Source: Bacillus sp. PAMC26568
GTDB lineage: Bacteria; Bacillota; Bacilli; Bacillales; Bacillaceae
Length of the DNA stretch: 64,000 nucleotides
Reading direction: 5' to 3'
Assembly: GCF_014235785.1 (NCBI RefSeq)
Contig: NZ_CP060137.1
Span: forward strand, 2,914,001 to 2,978,000
The translations under genes and the position numbers were made by a program. The notes under the pieces were generated by a model, which worked only from the letters and a program-made list of their open reading frames with translations, made no database searches and was not told the origin of the DNA. Positions 9,152-17,893 of the stretch are shown here, piece by piece (positions within the stretch are counted from its first letter, which is position 1; every line of letters starts with the position of its first letter).

Positions 9152-9337
9152 GCTGTTTTCTCGTTGATTGTTGTTTTTGGTTATAATTGTACCCGTGGAT
9201 TTCCGCTGCAGGCACTTGCTTTCCGCGGGGAGGGATGAGAGCCTCTCTTTCCCGCAGGAGTCAAGTGCCTTCCGCTGCAATCCACTAAAGGTATTAACCA
9301 TTTTTTTTTTAAAGCAGCAAACTTTACGAAAAGAGCC
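9152..9337 (+). repeat. Dispersed ~186-bp palindromic repeat, copy 1
   Basis: The element starts GCTGTTTTC, contains TTGTTTTTGGTTAT and a large imperfect palindrome (TGCAGGCACTTGCTTTCCGC against CCCGCAGGAGTCAAGTGCCTTCCGC), and ends CAGCAAACTTTACGAAAAGAGCC. A second copy lies at 18961-19147 in the same orientation and a shortened one, inverted, at 27970-28107. It carries no gene. Confidence 0.85.
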
Positions 9338-9394
9338 AAAACTTAAGATAAAGCAGGGAAACCTCTCTCAAGGCTTCTCTGTCATTCTTGCATA

Positions 9395-9425
9395 AAAAAC
9401 TGGATAGCCTTTATCGGCTATCCAG
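9395..9425 (-). terminator. Terminator of the PAS kinase gene
   Basis: CTGGATAGCC and GGCTATCCAG form a perfect 10-bp stem followed on the minus strand by six T residues. It lies 75 bp after the kinase stop codon. Confidence 0.75.
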
Positions 9426-9500
9426 CACTATTTCTAATATAGTCAGCATAGATTTTTACTGCTGACACCTTCACCTTAGCTCACTCTTTCAAAGCCAATC

Positions 9501-10829
9501 CTATCTTTTTGAATTCCTGCCGGGAGCTATAGCTTCGGCCTTGGTGTTGCTATGTGCATGATATAATTTATCACCTGAGCTAGAACTATTTCCCCGAATT
9601 GTTTTCTTATAGCTTTCCTTATTACTAACAGCAGGCAAAATGATCTCAACAGTTGTTCCTTCATTTTCTTTACTTTGAAATGATAAGGTCCCATTATGAC
9701 TCTCTATAATCCTGTAGCAGGTCATTAGCCCGAGCCCTGTTCCCTTTTCCTTTGTTGTATAAAATGGTTCCCCAAGTGTAGATATCCGCTCTTTTGAAAT
9801 TCCTATTCCCTGATCGATAATCTGGATAGAAATCTCATAATCTCCCTTTAGCTCAACCTTAATATCAATATTGCCGCCCATTGGCATGGCTTCAATAGCG
9901 TTCTTAAAAATATTTAAAAACACTTGTTTTAATTGACCTTCAGCACAGAATACATTTGGCAAGTCCCTTTCAAATTCCGAGAAGATTTGAACATTTTTTA
10001 GAATTGACTGGGTATTAATTAAGGTGACCACATCTTTTATTAATACTTTTACATCTTGCTCTGCAAATACGACAGCATTCGGTTTTGCAAGAACTAGGAA
10101 TTCACTCACAATTGCATTAATTCGATCTAGCTCAGATAACATAATAGTGTAGTATTCTTCTTTTGGATGGTTGGATTTTAACAGCTGAATAAATCCTTTT
10201 ATAGAAGTGAGCGGATTACGAATTTCATGAGCAATACCAGCTGCCATTTGTCCCAAGAGAGCAAGTTTCTCAGATTTTTGAAGCATCTCTTCCGTTTTTT
10301 CTTTCCTTTCAGTAATATCTTTACCTATTGAAAGCACAGCCTCTTTTTCACCAAATACAATATTCAATAAAGATAATTCAAAGAAAAATGTCGATCCATC
10401 GGAACGTTTAAATTTATGTTCAATATTGTTTAATGGCCGCTTCTCTTTATTCACCTGATTAATTCGTTCTAACAAAGGGGCTTTATACTCCTGTTCAATA
10501 TAATCAAAAAAATCCCTCCCGATTATTTCATCTTTACTTGCAGCTCCAAGCATGCTGACGGCTGCTTTATTTAAATAAACAATCTTATTATACCGGTGAA
10601 TAAAAACCGATTCAGGCAATGAATCAATCATTTGTTTATAGCTTGTCTCATTCGCACGTGCTTTTTTTCCATAGTATTTAGCCGTATCATATTGCCATCC
10701 AACCAGCCAAGCAATAAGGGTAAAAATAAAAAAGTCTATCGTAAAAAAAGGTTCTTGTCCCACAACCTTTTGGTAGCTGGTAAATAAAATTGAAATTATC
10801 ACTAAAACAATCTGTCCCGTGTAATTCAT
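9501..10829 (-). CDS. Membrane-anchored PAS sensor histidine kinase, sporulation-kinase type
   Basis: With the start at 10829 (AGGGG seven bases upstream) the protein has 442 residues. A longer GTG start at 10901 lacks a Shine-Dalgarno. Two short N-terminal membrane segments are followed by a PAS domain (about 60-170), a HisKA domain whose phosphoacceptor histidine lies in AAGIAHEIRNPLTSIKGFIQLL, and a HATPase domain with NIFKNAIEAMP, DQGIGIS and GTGLGL. This HisKA signature is shared with KinA-KinE, which phosphorylate Spo0F. No response regulator is adjacent, so it is an orphan kinase, a likely phosphorelay input. A serine-rich tail extends past the kinase core. Confidence 0.85.
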   Translation of the reverse strand: MNYTGQIVLVIISILFTSYQKVVGQEPFFTIDFFIFTLIAWLVGWQYDTAKYYGKKARANETSYKQMIDSLPESVFIHRYNKIVYLNKAAVSMLGAASKDEIIGRDFFDYIEQEYKAPLLERINQVNKEKRPLNNIEHKFKRSDGSTFFFELSLLNIVFGEKEAVLSIGKDITERKEKTEEMLQKSEKLALLGQMAAGIAHEIRNPLTSIKGFIQLLKSNHPKEEYYTIMLSELDRINAIVSEFLVLAKPNAVVFAEQDVKVLIKDVVTLINTQSILKNVQIFSEFERDLPNVFCAEGQLKQVFLNIFKNAIEAMPMGGNIDIKVELKGDYEISIQIIDQGIGISKERISTLGEPFYTTKEKGTGLGLMTCYRIIESHNGTLSFQSKENEGTTVEIILPAVSNKESYKKTIRGNSSSSGDKLYHAHSNTKAEAIAPGRNSKR

Positions 10830-11032
10830 CTCATTGCCCCTTATGTAATTAGTCCATATATAACATAGCACAAAAAATGAAATTATTTTGATTTTTCTCA
10901 CAATTAAACTATTTTCTTTAAGTGCCTATTTCCACTAATTTGTATTACTCAATGTGATACTTGATTTAGTAGCTTAAAAGATGTATTGAATAAATAATGC
11001 ACGGGCAATTTAACATCGAAGGAGGTGTACCT

Positions 11033-11188
11033 ATGAAAAAAGAAAATCGTTCAGAAGCTGATCCAACATTTGCTGAAGGAATCAATACAGAAGATGAATT
11101 GAAAAGAGATGCGACTAAAGAAGAGATTGATAAAGGCGATTACACGGAAGTAACCACTTTATCTCTCGATGAGAACGATCCAAGTTAA
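11033..11188 (+). CDS. Small acidic protein, function unknown
   Basis: A 51-residue, strongly charged, hydrophilic protein (MKKENRSEADPTFAEG...). AAGGAGGTG lies at ideal distance from the ATG at 11033, and a terminator follows within a few bases of the stop. There is no recognisable domain, signal or membrane segment. The strong translation signals make it a credible gene of unknown role. Confidence 0.6.
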   Translation: MKKENRSEADPTFAEGINTEDELKRDATKEEIDKGDYTEVTTLSLDENDPS

Positions 11189-11221
11189 ACAAAAACGCCG
11201 TTTCTCACGGTGTTTTTATTA
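11189..11221 (+). terminator. Terminator of the small acidic protein gene
   Basis: AAAAACGCCGT pairs with ACGGTGTTTTT around a TTCTC loop, directly after the stop codon. Confidence 0.7.
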
Positions 11222-11329
11222 TGCTTTCAAGACAAGTGACAATCAATTGGAAAAGTTGATCCTTTTGTAAAAATACCGATAATCATGAAATTAATTCTGC
11301 TTATAATAAAAAAGATTGAACAAACTATT

Positions 11330-11518
11330 TTATTTCATATCTCTTTTGAATTCTTTATACTCTCGTTCGGAATCATCATACCCTAGATTATTTATATGCT
11401 CTTCTAGTTCTTCTTTTTTTGAACGGAATTCATGATGGATTTCCGCAGTATCAGCTTTTCCTTCAAACAATTCAGATAAAATATAAGTGCGAAATATCAA
11501 TAAATCAAATTGATTCAC
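11330..11518 (-). CDS. Small hypothetical protein
   Basis: A 62-residue protein from a GTG start with a weak GGAAAG site. It is mostly helical and charged (EELEEHINNLGYDDSEREYKEFKRDMK). It lacks the SQELD-type motif of Spo0E-like phosphatases. I do not recognise it. Confidence 0.45.
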   Translation of the reverse strand: MNQFDLLIFRTYILSELFEGKADTAEIHHEFRSKKEELEEHINNLGYDDSEREYKEFKRDMK

Positions 11519-11575
11519 TCGCTTTCCAACTTAATTATGGCAAGTAAGAGGCAAGCGTATAAATTCTGATAGTAC

Positions 11576-11612
11576 AAAAAAAAACGGCTGTCACCTGTGA
11601 CAGCCATTTTTT
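11576..11612 (-). terminator. Terminator of the 64-aa gene
   Basis: GGCTGTCA and TGACAGCC form the stem, with A/T runs on both sides. It ends right at the stop codon of the gene starting at 11807. Confidence 0.7.
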
Positions 11613-11807
11613 TCAGCTTCTCGGAACTTGCAAATAGCGGTAAACAATACTGCCGCCCTGCTCGGCGATCCCTCGAAAATGCTTAAAGTCCTCTCGTTCT
11701 ACAAGAACTTCTCTGAAGTTCAGAAACGCTTCTTTAGAAACGTGATATTCATTGATTTCGCCATTCTTTAAAGAATCAAGCATCTCATTTGCCAATTGCT
11801 TATCCAT
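11613..11807 (-). CDS. Small hypothetical protein
   Basis: A 64-residue protein beginning MDKQLANEML. The ATG at 11807 is preceded by GGAGGAAG at slightly long spacing. It is soluble, with a central helix and a C-terminal beta-rich GGSIVYRYLQVPRS. A terminator directly follows. No family recognised. Confidence 0.5.
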   Translation of the reverse strand: MDKQLANEMLDSLKNGEINEYHVSKEAFLNFREVLVEREDFKHFRGIAEQGGSIVYRYLQVPRS

Positions 11808-11875
11808 GTAACAGACTTCCTCCAAATCTTTTCATATAAGCAAGTTTACTAAGGAGAAGTCCGCTTGTCCATGAA

Positions 11876-12523
11876 TTAGTAAATAAATTTCATAGCTTCT
11901 TCGATGTCCGTATCCCCAGAAAGAATTTCAAACGTTTTGCCTTTCGTTTCTTCTTGAGTAAGAGCCGCTATGAGCACAGCTGCAACATCTTCTCTGGATA
12001 TGCTGCGGTTCTCTTTGTTTTCAATTTTCCGCGCAGCTTCAATCTTTCCTGTTCCGGCATTGTCAGTCAATGCACCAGGTCTTACAATTGTGTAGGATAG
12101 CTCTGATCCGCGCAGATATTCATCTGCAATTGCTTTCGCTTTGAAATAATGTTCCATTTCAGCTGACCCCTCTGATGGATGATCAGCACCCATAGAGCTA
12201 AGCATGACAAAGTGATGAATGCGATGTTTTTTAGCAGCATCAATCAGTGTCTTTGCACCTTCCTGATCAACCGAAATTGTTTTTTCAGGACCTGTCTTTG
12301 AACCTGATCCAGCTGCAAAAATAATGGCATCTGCCAAATGAACCGCATGCGAAACATCATCTTCTAAATCTCCAACAACAGTTTGAGCACCGAGCTTCTC
12401 CAATTCTTCCTCCTGTTTAGGATCCCGAACCATTGCTATAGCCCGATGTTCGCCGCCTCTGGCTATTTGTTCGATAAGCAATCTTCCTGTTTTGCCATTA
12501 GCTCCAGCAATTAATACATTCAT
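11876..12523 (-). CDS. NAD(P)-binding SDR-type protein (YhfK/YwnB-like)
   Basis: A 215-residue atypical short-chain dehydrogenase. The N-terminus has the nucleotide-binding turn IAGANGKTGRLL; then DLEDD, FAAGSGSKTG, HFVMLSSMG and YTIVRPGAL follow in the usual SDR_a5 order. Such proteins (YhfK, YwnB in B. subtilis) bind NAD(P)H and are often oxidoreductases or redox sensors of unknown substrate. It is probably monocistronic. Confidence 0.82.
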   Translation of the reverse strand: MNVLIAGANGKTGRLLIEQIARGGEHRAIAMVRDPKQEEELEKLGAQTVVGDLEDDVSHAVHLADAIIFAAGSGSKTGPEKTISVDQEGAKTLIDAAKKHRIHHFVMLSSMGADHPSEGSAEMEHYFKAKAIADEYLRGSELSYTIVRPGALTDNAGTGKIEAARKIENKENRSISREDVAAVLIAALTQEETKGKTFEILSGDTDIEEAMKFIY

Positions 12524-12596
12524 AGTAACAACACCTTTTTAATAGTATGTTTGTACTGTTCCCTCATGAATATTGCTTCAAACGTCCTTGTACCAT

Positions 12597-13464
12597 TCAA
12601 TTCAGTACGTTGTGCGGCTGAAGCCAGTCGCTTAAAGCGTTAAAGCTGTCTTTGGCATCCTGGATTCCCTGTTCATAAAGATTTTCAAGCTTCACAGGGT
12701 TTTTCTCGATCCGGTCAACTTCAAGTTTCTTTGTAGGACGAATCACAAAAACGTTCCCCAATTTTTCTTGTTCTTCTATATAATCCAATGTTTCATTATA
12801 TTGTTCATAGCGTTCAAGCATTGCATCTGCAAGCAGCGGAAACGCTCTAAACGAACGTCTTACCATCCATTCCATGCCGCCCTTTTTCTTTCTATAGCCT
12901 GCATTGCGGGTTAATACAACCACATTTCGGGCATTTCCGTCTGCCTGTGATTTTTTTTATTGGAATGGAATCAACAATTCCTCCGTCGAGCAGCTTCCTA
13001 CCATTGAATTCAATCATAGGAGCCAGAAAAGGAAGTGAACTGGAAGCTCTTAAAATCGTCAAAATATCGCTGCCATCCTCATCTTTATTATAATAAACGG
13101 GCTTTCCTGTTTCACAGTCAGTCGTACCTATCAAAAACTTCTGATCGCTTTTCATAAATGCATCAAAGTTAAAGGGTACGAGCTTATTCGGAATTTCATC
13201 AAAGATAAAATCCATTCCGAATAATTGTTTATGTCTGATAAAATTACTAAATGATAAATAATTCGGATGATTAACATAATTAATGTTTACCGTGCGATTT
13301 CTGCCTTTTTGCCTTGAGACATACGAAGCTCCCATACAGGCTCCAGCAGAAACCCCAATAACATATGGAAAATAAATGTCCTTTTCCATGAAAAATTCTA
13401 ATACTCCTGCAGTGTATAATCCGCGCATTCCTCCGCCTTCGAGGACAAGTCCTGATGAAACCAA
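12597..13464 (-). pseudogene. Patatin-like phospholipase, frameshifted (YqhO-like)
   Basis: Two adjacent reading frames make one patatin. The first (13464 to 12892) has the oxyanion loop LEGGGMRG, the nucleophile elbow GVSAG and the catalytic aspartate in LLDGGIVDS. The second (12923 to 12597) continues as VVLTRNAGYRKKKGG..., the normal next part. The break is at an eight-base T run at 12951-12958 (A8 on the coding strand). Removing one A restores IPIKKSQADGNARNVVVLTRN in one frame of about 289 residues. Both catalytic residues lie before the break. It may be a true pseudogene, phase-variable, rescued by slippage, or a sequencing error. Confidence 0.85.
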
Positions 13465-13743
13465 GCGTATTCGCCCCTCTCTTCAATTTATAAACTATTT
13501 TATTAGAATAGAGCATGCTATCTTAAATATATTCGTAAATAAGCTTTATTAAGAAAAACAACAATCTAAGGAAAAATACCAATTTTATATCACTATAACA
13601 TGTACATTTCCCACACTTCACCTATTCTGTTTAATCTTTTTTCAAAATTCTTACACAATTTTAAGTGAAAGCCTTTACTAAACGATAAAAATAATGTTAA
13701 ATAGTCCTAATGGGGGATCTACATATAGAGAAGGAGAGAGGAA

Positions 13744-13932
13744 ATGAAAATCGCTAAAGTTGGCAATGTGATTGAATTCAGAGACGGTTTACGTGGCATC
13801 GTGGAAAAAGTTAATGAAAATTCAGTGATTGTAGACTTGACGTATATGGAAAATTTCCGAGATTTAGATCTTGAGAGACGGACGGTCGTCAATCATAAAA
13901 ATTATAAAATTGTAAAAGAACCGCTTCATTAA
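13744..13932 (+). CDS. ykvS: YkvS, DUF2187 family small protein
   Basis: A 62-residue protein, MKIAKVGNVIEFRDGLRGIVEKVNENSVIVDLTYM and on, a compact beta-barrel-like DUF2187 (KOW/SH3-like) domain across its length. It matches B. subtilis YkvS in length and type and lies in the same neighbourhood (ykvT, ykvU, que genes). GAAGGAGAG precedes the ATG and a strong terminator follows. Function is not known; an RNA- or protein-binding role is inference. Confidence 0.8.
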   Translation: MKIAKVGNVIEFRDGLRGIVEKVNENSVIVDLTYMENFRDLDLERRTVVNHKNYKIVKEPLH

Positions 13933-13935
13933 TAC

Positions 13936-13983
13936 AAAACGCATCAGTCTAAAGAGATATCTCCTTAGGCTGATGCGTTTTTT
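13936..13983 (+). terminator. Strong terminator after ykvS
   Basis: AAAACGCATCAG pairs with CTGATGCGTTTT with further pairing inside, followed by T6. Confidence 0.85.
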
Positions 13984-14041
13984 ACATGCTTTTATCCAGT
14001 TAAACCATACTAAAATGGAACAAAGAAAAGAGGTGCCACAA

Positions 14042-14548
14042 ATGAATTTCAGACTGCTGACACATCATGACTCTGAGAATTACCGAGCATTGCGCCTTCA
14101 CGCACTTCACGAGCTGCCTGCTCATTTTGCTTCAAGCTTTGAGATTGAAAAGCAAAAATCAATTGAAGAAATAATAGAAGAGATCTCTCCTTCAGCTTCA
14201 TCATTTTTTATGGGTGCTTTTAACGATACGCTGCTTGTTGGTATTGCTGGATTTAAGCAAGAGCCGCTCGAAAAAATGAAACACCGCGGTCAAATTCTTG
14301 GCATGTATATTTCCCCCTCCATGCGCGGCCGCGGCCTAGGAAAAAAACTGCTTACTGCCCTTATTTCAAAAATAAATGAAAATACAGCCATTGAAAGAGT
14401 TGACCTTGCCGTTTCAATTGATAATGCCAAAGCCATTACACTGTATGAATCACTGGGTTTTGATACTTATGGCAAGTATAAAAATGCGCTGAAGCTAGAT
14501 GACGGGTATGTGGATGAGGCATATATGGCTTTGGATCTTAACAGGTGA
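14042..14548 (+). CDS. GNAT family N-acetyltransferase
   Basis: A 168-residue GNAT protein. The ATG at 14042 is chosen because AAGAGGTG stands upstream. The acetyl-CoA pyrophosphate-binding loop (SMRGRGLGKKLL, near 100-111) and the motif B region (DNAKAITLYESLGFDTYGKYKNALK) are clear. The substrate is unknown; no adjacent gene suggests one. Confidence 0.85.
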   Translation: MNFRLLTHHDSENYRALRLHALHELPAHFASSFEIEKQKSIEEIIEEISPSASSFFMGAFNDTLLVGIAGFKQEPLEKMKHRGQILGMYISPSMRGRGLGKKLLTALISKINENTAIERVDLAVSIDNAKAITLYESLGFDTYGKYKNALKLDDGYVDEAYMALDLNR

Positions 14549-14827
14549 GATGCAAGGATTTATGGATCTAGAGCTTGGGGCAGAGGGTAGTTACGCTTTA
14601 GAAAAGGCAGGACTGATTGCAGAAATCATAGCGAAGTGCATAGAAATTACCTCTGTTCGTGCAAAAATCGTCCCCTGAGCGCGCACAAATAAAATCGAAC
14701 GAGGGAAAATGAATGCTCATTTTATTTTGTCCTCTTACCTCTAGTTGTTGAACGCATAACAATAGACATTTAACCCCTCAATCGCGTGTTTTTTACGCTT
14801 CATTGATCACTATTGACGCTCTTATTT
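14549..14827. other. Intergenic region leading into tandem repeats
   Basis: No gene is supported. From about 14760 the sequence already resembles degenerate copies of the following repeat (ACGCTTCATTGATCACTATTGACGC), suggesting that the array was once longer. Confidence 0.4.
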
Positions 14828-15012
14828 ATGCTTTTGAGCATTTTTTTGGCTTCATTGGCATCCTTTGAAGCACTTTTTTCTGCTTTTGAGCATTTTTTTG
14901 GCTTCATTGATACCCTTTGAAACACTTTATTCTGCTATTGAGCATTTTTTTGGCTTCATTTATATCCTTTGAAACACTTTATTCTGCTGATGAGCATTTT
15001 TTTGGCTACATA
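14828..15012. repeat. 52-bp direct tandem repeat, about 3.5 units
   Basis: Units start at about 14828, 14880, 14932 and 14984. Each reads as GAGCATTTTTTTGGCTTCAT followed by CCTTTGAAACACTTTATTCTGC with a few substitutions. The period is not a multiple of three, so it is not coding. The last, partial unit abuts the terminator of the wall-protein gene. Confidence 0.9.
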
Positions 15013-15045
15013 AGCAAAAAACCCGCTGTATTCAGCGGATTTTTA
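15013..15045 (-). terminator. Terminator of the 3D-domain protein gene
   Basis: AATCCGCTG and CAGCGGGTT pair on the minus strand, followed by T6. It lies just after the stop at 15059. Confidence 0.8.
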
Positions 15046-15058
15046 AAATAGTACATGA

Positions 15059-15856
15059 TTACTGATAAACTTTCACCTTAACTGATTTTCTGCCCCAATT
15101 CATCGCACTGTCTTGACCTGCGAGGAAAACATCTATTTCGTTGCCTGTAATCGCACCGCCGATATCGGCAGCGATTGCTTTTCCATATCCTTCAACCTCG
15201 ACCGTTGACCCGATTGGAATAATGTTGGGATCGACAGCAATTACTTTTGCTTCAGGGTATTTATTTAGATCCACACCCATCTTTGTCACACCTGAGCATC
15301 CTTCGCAAGACGCCGTATAAGCTGTGCTTGCTACCGTTAACTCTTTAACCGAGCCCGAAACGTCACTTGCCTTTTGATTGAGCTTACTAAAGGTTTGCGG
15401 TCCAGCGATACCATCTCGTTTGAGTCCATTTTGCTGCTGAAAGTTGGCAACAGCACTTTTTGTGCCATTTCCGTACATTCCATCAACTTTACCAGTATAT
15501 ACTCCCCACTCCTGCAGCAGACGCTGCAGGCTGATGACTGGTTTTCCCATATCGCCATAGCGCAACACTTTAATTTTTTGATTCGTCTCTGGCCCTGCAA
15601 TGCCATCTATTTGAATGCGGCTCTTTTCCTGGAATTCTTTCACAGCCGCTTTCGTGATAGGTCCATAATTGCCTGTCTCTTCAAAATAAGGATACATACT
15701 TTTAGATAATAGATATTCCTGTAATTCTTTTACATCTGCATGGCTCATTCCCTCAGAAAGCGTCCTGTCTCCTAATGCCGCTTCCCCGCTTAACGGAAAG
15801 ATCACGCTCACACTCAGCACAGACGCGCCAAGCATCCCCATAAGCTTTTTCCTCAT
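15059..15856 (-). CDS. Secreted peptidoglycan-binding protein with C-terminal 3D domain
   Basis: A 265-residue protein with a signal peptide (about 1-27, ending GEA), two peptidoglycan_binding_1 domains (about 35-95 and 100-160, each with GPxTxxAVxxFQ and DGIAGPxT), then a 3D domain (about 172-265). The 3D domain shows AYTASCEGCSGVT, AVDPNIIPIGS, the Asp-containing AADIGGAI and NEIDVF. 3D domains have a double-psi barrel fold as in MltA and act on or bind glycan strands. This order is common in YocH- and YuiC-like Bacillus wall proteins. It probably acts as a cell-wall hydrolase outside the cell. It is transcribed alone. Confidence 0.87.
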   Translation of the reverse strand: MRKKLMGMLGASVLSVSVIFPLSGEAALGDRTLSEGMSHADVKELQEYLLSKSMYPYFEETGNYGPITKAAVKEFQEKSRIQIDGIAGPETNQKIKVLRYGDMGKPVISLQRLLQEWGVYTGKVDGMYGNGTKSAVANFQQQNGLKRDGIAGPQTFSKLNQKASDVSGSVKELTVASTAYTASCEGCSGVTKMGVDLNKYPEAKVIAVDPNIIPIGSTVEVEGYGKAIAADIGGAITGNEIDVFLAGQDSAMNWGRKSVKVKVYQ

Positions 15857-15989
15857 ATTGTCCCTCCTCAGGTATTAGTAACACATCACACTATACGAGA
15901 AAAAGTTGGGATTGTTGGTGTATTGAGGAAAAAACAAATCCGAAGAACTATAAAACTGTTAATTATTAGTGCGTATTTCGACAAAGGTC

Positions 15990-16784
15990 TTATAGATGTT
16001 TTAAGAACCGATCTGGTGAATTTAGAAAATCTTTAGTAATTCTGACATGCTCTAAATCGTCATATTGAGCGCTTTTTAAAGGCAATTCATCAAGTGAATA
16101 GATAGCTGCATCTGGAAAAGCCATCAAAATCGGTGAATGTGTCGCTATGATAAACTGAGATCCTTCTTTTATCATCTCAAGTAGCATACTGATCAAGCTA
16201 AGCTGTTTCATCGGAGACAGCGGACCTTCTGGCTCATCCAGCAAATAAAAGCCATTGGGCCGAAATCTGGATTGAAAAAAGGCCAAAAATCTCTCTCCAT
16301 GTGAACGATTATCAAGACCTCTCCCATACAGTTCTTCTAATTCGCCTAACGTTCGGTAATGCGGCGAGGCTGCAAGCTGCTGTGCCAAAATAGATTTGCC
16401 TCTGTACTCCTCTTCAACTTCTTCAATTCTTCTGGCTGCTTCAGTTTTCATTCGTTTCACGTTTCTGGCATAAGTTAAAAAATCATCTGCTTTAAGGTAG
16501 AATCCTTTATTTATTTTTGCACTCCAAACAAGTTTAAATTTATTTGAAAAATTTCGTATTTCTTCATTCATATCTTCTTCCTCTGCTGATGCAATTCGAA
16601 TCATGCCTGTGTTTTGTGCAATGGCTTCAAGCAATGTTGACTTTCCTGATCCATTCTCACCAGCAAGAATTGTTACCGGAGCATTAAATGATAGAGAAAG
16701 CGGCTCTTTGAACAAAGGCAGTCCATAAGGATATTCGTTTATATTTCTGCCAGGAGTATATGTAAGCCTTTTTAAATGTACCAC
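15990..16784 (-). CDS. AAA family ATPase, ABC/SMC-like single domain
   Basis: A 264-residue P-loop ATPase. Walker A is GENGSGKST (about 42-50), the signature-like segment LDNRSHGERFLAFF lies near 170, and Walker B is FYLLDEPEGPLSPMKQ near 190. The switch histidine is in IIATHSPIL. No membrane partner is adjacent, so this is the orphan class of AAA ATPases (COG3910/YbjD-like) rather than a transporter. Its role is unknown. Confidence 0.8.
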   Translation of the reverse strand: MVHLKRLTYTPGRNINEYPYGLPLFKEPLSLSFNAPVTILAGENGSGKSTLLEAIAQNTGMIRIASAEEEDMNEEIRNFSNKFKLVWSAKINKGFYLKADDFLTYARNVKRMKTEAARRIEEVEEEYRGKSILAQQLAASPHYRTLGELEELYGRGLDNRSHGERFLAFFQSRFRPNGFYLLDEPEGPLSPMKQLSLISMLLEMIKEGSQFIIATHSPILMAFPDAAIYSLDELPLKSAQYDDLEHVRITKDFLNSPDRFLKHL

Positions 16785-16935
16785 TGTCAGGACTCCTTTT
16801 CATTGGCGCATTGGTCCATGAAACGCCGATAAAGCTTTTCTTTTATTATACGATACCCCTTTTCCAGTTGTCTAAAGGGAATGAAAACGGTATGATCTTA
16901 CATAAAAAGAAAAGTAACCGGAAAGGAGAATGACT

Positions 16936-17610
16936 GTGTGCGGAAGATACACGTTGTTTTCGGAGTTCGCTGAACTGGTTGAGCGATTTCAAATTGGCTC
17001 TGCAATCGAAGAAGATGAATATATATACAGTTACAATATTGCTCCTTCTCATGAAGTTCTATCTGTTATTAATGATGGAAAACAAAATAGAATGGGATTT
17101 TTACGGTGGGGTCTCATTCCTGCTTGGGCAAAAGATGAAAAGATCGGCTATAAAACAATCAATGCACGATCTGAAACATTAGCAGAAAAACCAAGTTTTC
17201 GAAATGCTTTTAAGAAAAAAAGGTGTTTAATTCTTGCAGATTCTTTCTATGAGTGGCAGCGGAATGACGAGGTTAAAACCCCGATGAGAATCAAAATGAA
17301 AACTAATGAACCATTCGGTATGGCTGGACTATGGGAGTCATGGAAATCTCCGCATGGAAAGACCATTTATTCCTGTACGGTTATTACGACAGAGCCAAAC
17401 AAGCTGATGAGTACCATTCATGACAGAATGCCTGTCATTTTGAAGCGTGAAGATGAAGCAGCGTGGTTAAATCCTGCCATTTCTGATACCGATTATCTTC
17501 ATCAGTTTCTAAAACCATTTGACGAAAAGCAAATGGAAGCATTTCAAGTTTCCTCAGAAGTCAATTCACCTAAAAATAATGGTGTGCATTTAATCAGAGA
17601 GATTTGCTGA
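16936..17610 (+). CDS. HMCES/YedK-type SOS response-associated peptidase
   Basis: SRAP-family protein, 224 residues from the GTG at 16936. This start is preferred over the ATG at 16930 because AAAGGAG ends seven bases before the GTG but only one base before the ATG. It also yields Met-Cys-Gly-Arg-Tyr, putting the catalytic cysteine at position 2. After Met removal, Cys2 forms a thiazolidine crosslink with abasic sites in single-stranded DNA. The conserved NARSET (about 74), the SFYEW glutamate (about 105) and the HDRMPVIL histidine (about 158) are present. Its role is protection of abasic sites. Confidence 0.9.
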   Translation: MCGRYTLFSEFAELVERFQIGSAIEEDEYIYSYNIAPSHEVLSVINDGKQNRMGFLRWGLIPAWAKDEKIGYKTINARSETLAEKPSFRNAFKKKRCLILADSFYEWQRNDEVKTPMRIKMKTNEPFGMAGLWESWKSPHGKTIYSCTVITTEPNKLMSTIHDRMPVILKREDEAAWLNPAISDTDYLHQFLKPFDEKQMEAFQVSSEVNSPKNNGVHLIREIC

Positions 17611-17655
17611 AATGCAAGAAAGGGCAAGATCAACAATCATATTTCCTGCAGCATG

Positions 17656-17887
17656 AAAAAACCAGTCCCTGAGGAGGAACTGGTTTCTAATGTTTAAAGA
17701 AAGAAGCCACAATTGCCGTAACTCACGTAAGAAAGTTTTAAACCACCACTTCTCAAAGTGGGTGTTTGCAGCAGCTTTCCTGTCGTCCTCTGCAAATGGA
17801 GGCATGACATTTCATCTGCGATATAAAACTCCCTATTACAGCTTAAAGGTTAAAACTTAATTATCATTACGAACAATGCAGCTTGTA
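17656..17887 (-). ncRNA. Predicted structured small RNA, 6S-like architecture
   Basis: An independent minus-strand transcription unit of about 232 nt without an ORF of note. A sigma-A promoter sits at 17894-17922 and an 11-bp terminator stem with T6 ends at 17656. The 5' end (AAGCTGCA...TTCGTAAT, 17884-17866) pairs with the 3' part (GTTACGGCAATTGTGGCTT, 17702-17720). After an asymmetric internal loop (about 26 nt against 5 nt), GTAATAGGGAGTTTTA (17839-17824) pairs with TAAAACTTTCTTAC (17740-17727). Inside lie TTTGCAG/CTGCAAA and ACCCACTT/AAGTGGT hairpins. A long rod with a central bubble recalls 6S RNA, but I cannot confirm homology. Another structured sRNA is possible. Confidence 0.55.
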
Positions 17888-17893
17888 ATAGTA

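Noticed and set aside
9168..9395. 75-codon frame across dispersed repeat copy 1, with a similar one at 19006-19227
   Set aside because: Both are formed by the repeat; similarity between them reflects the shared element, not protein conservation.
11330..11518. Spo0E-like phosphatase
   Set aside because: It is of similar size but lacks the SQELD-type signature.
17590..17805. 71-codon frame on the minus strand opposite the end of the HMCES gene
   Set aside because: It lies across the predicted small RNA and its terminator and has no ribosome site at a suitable distance.
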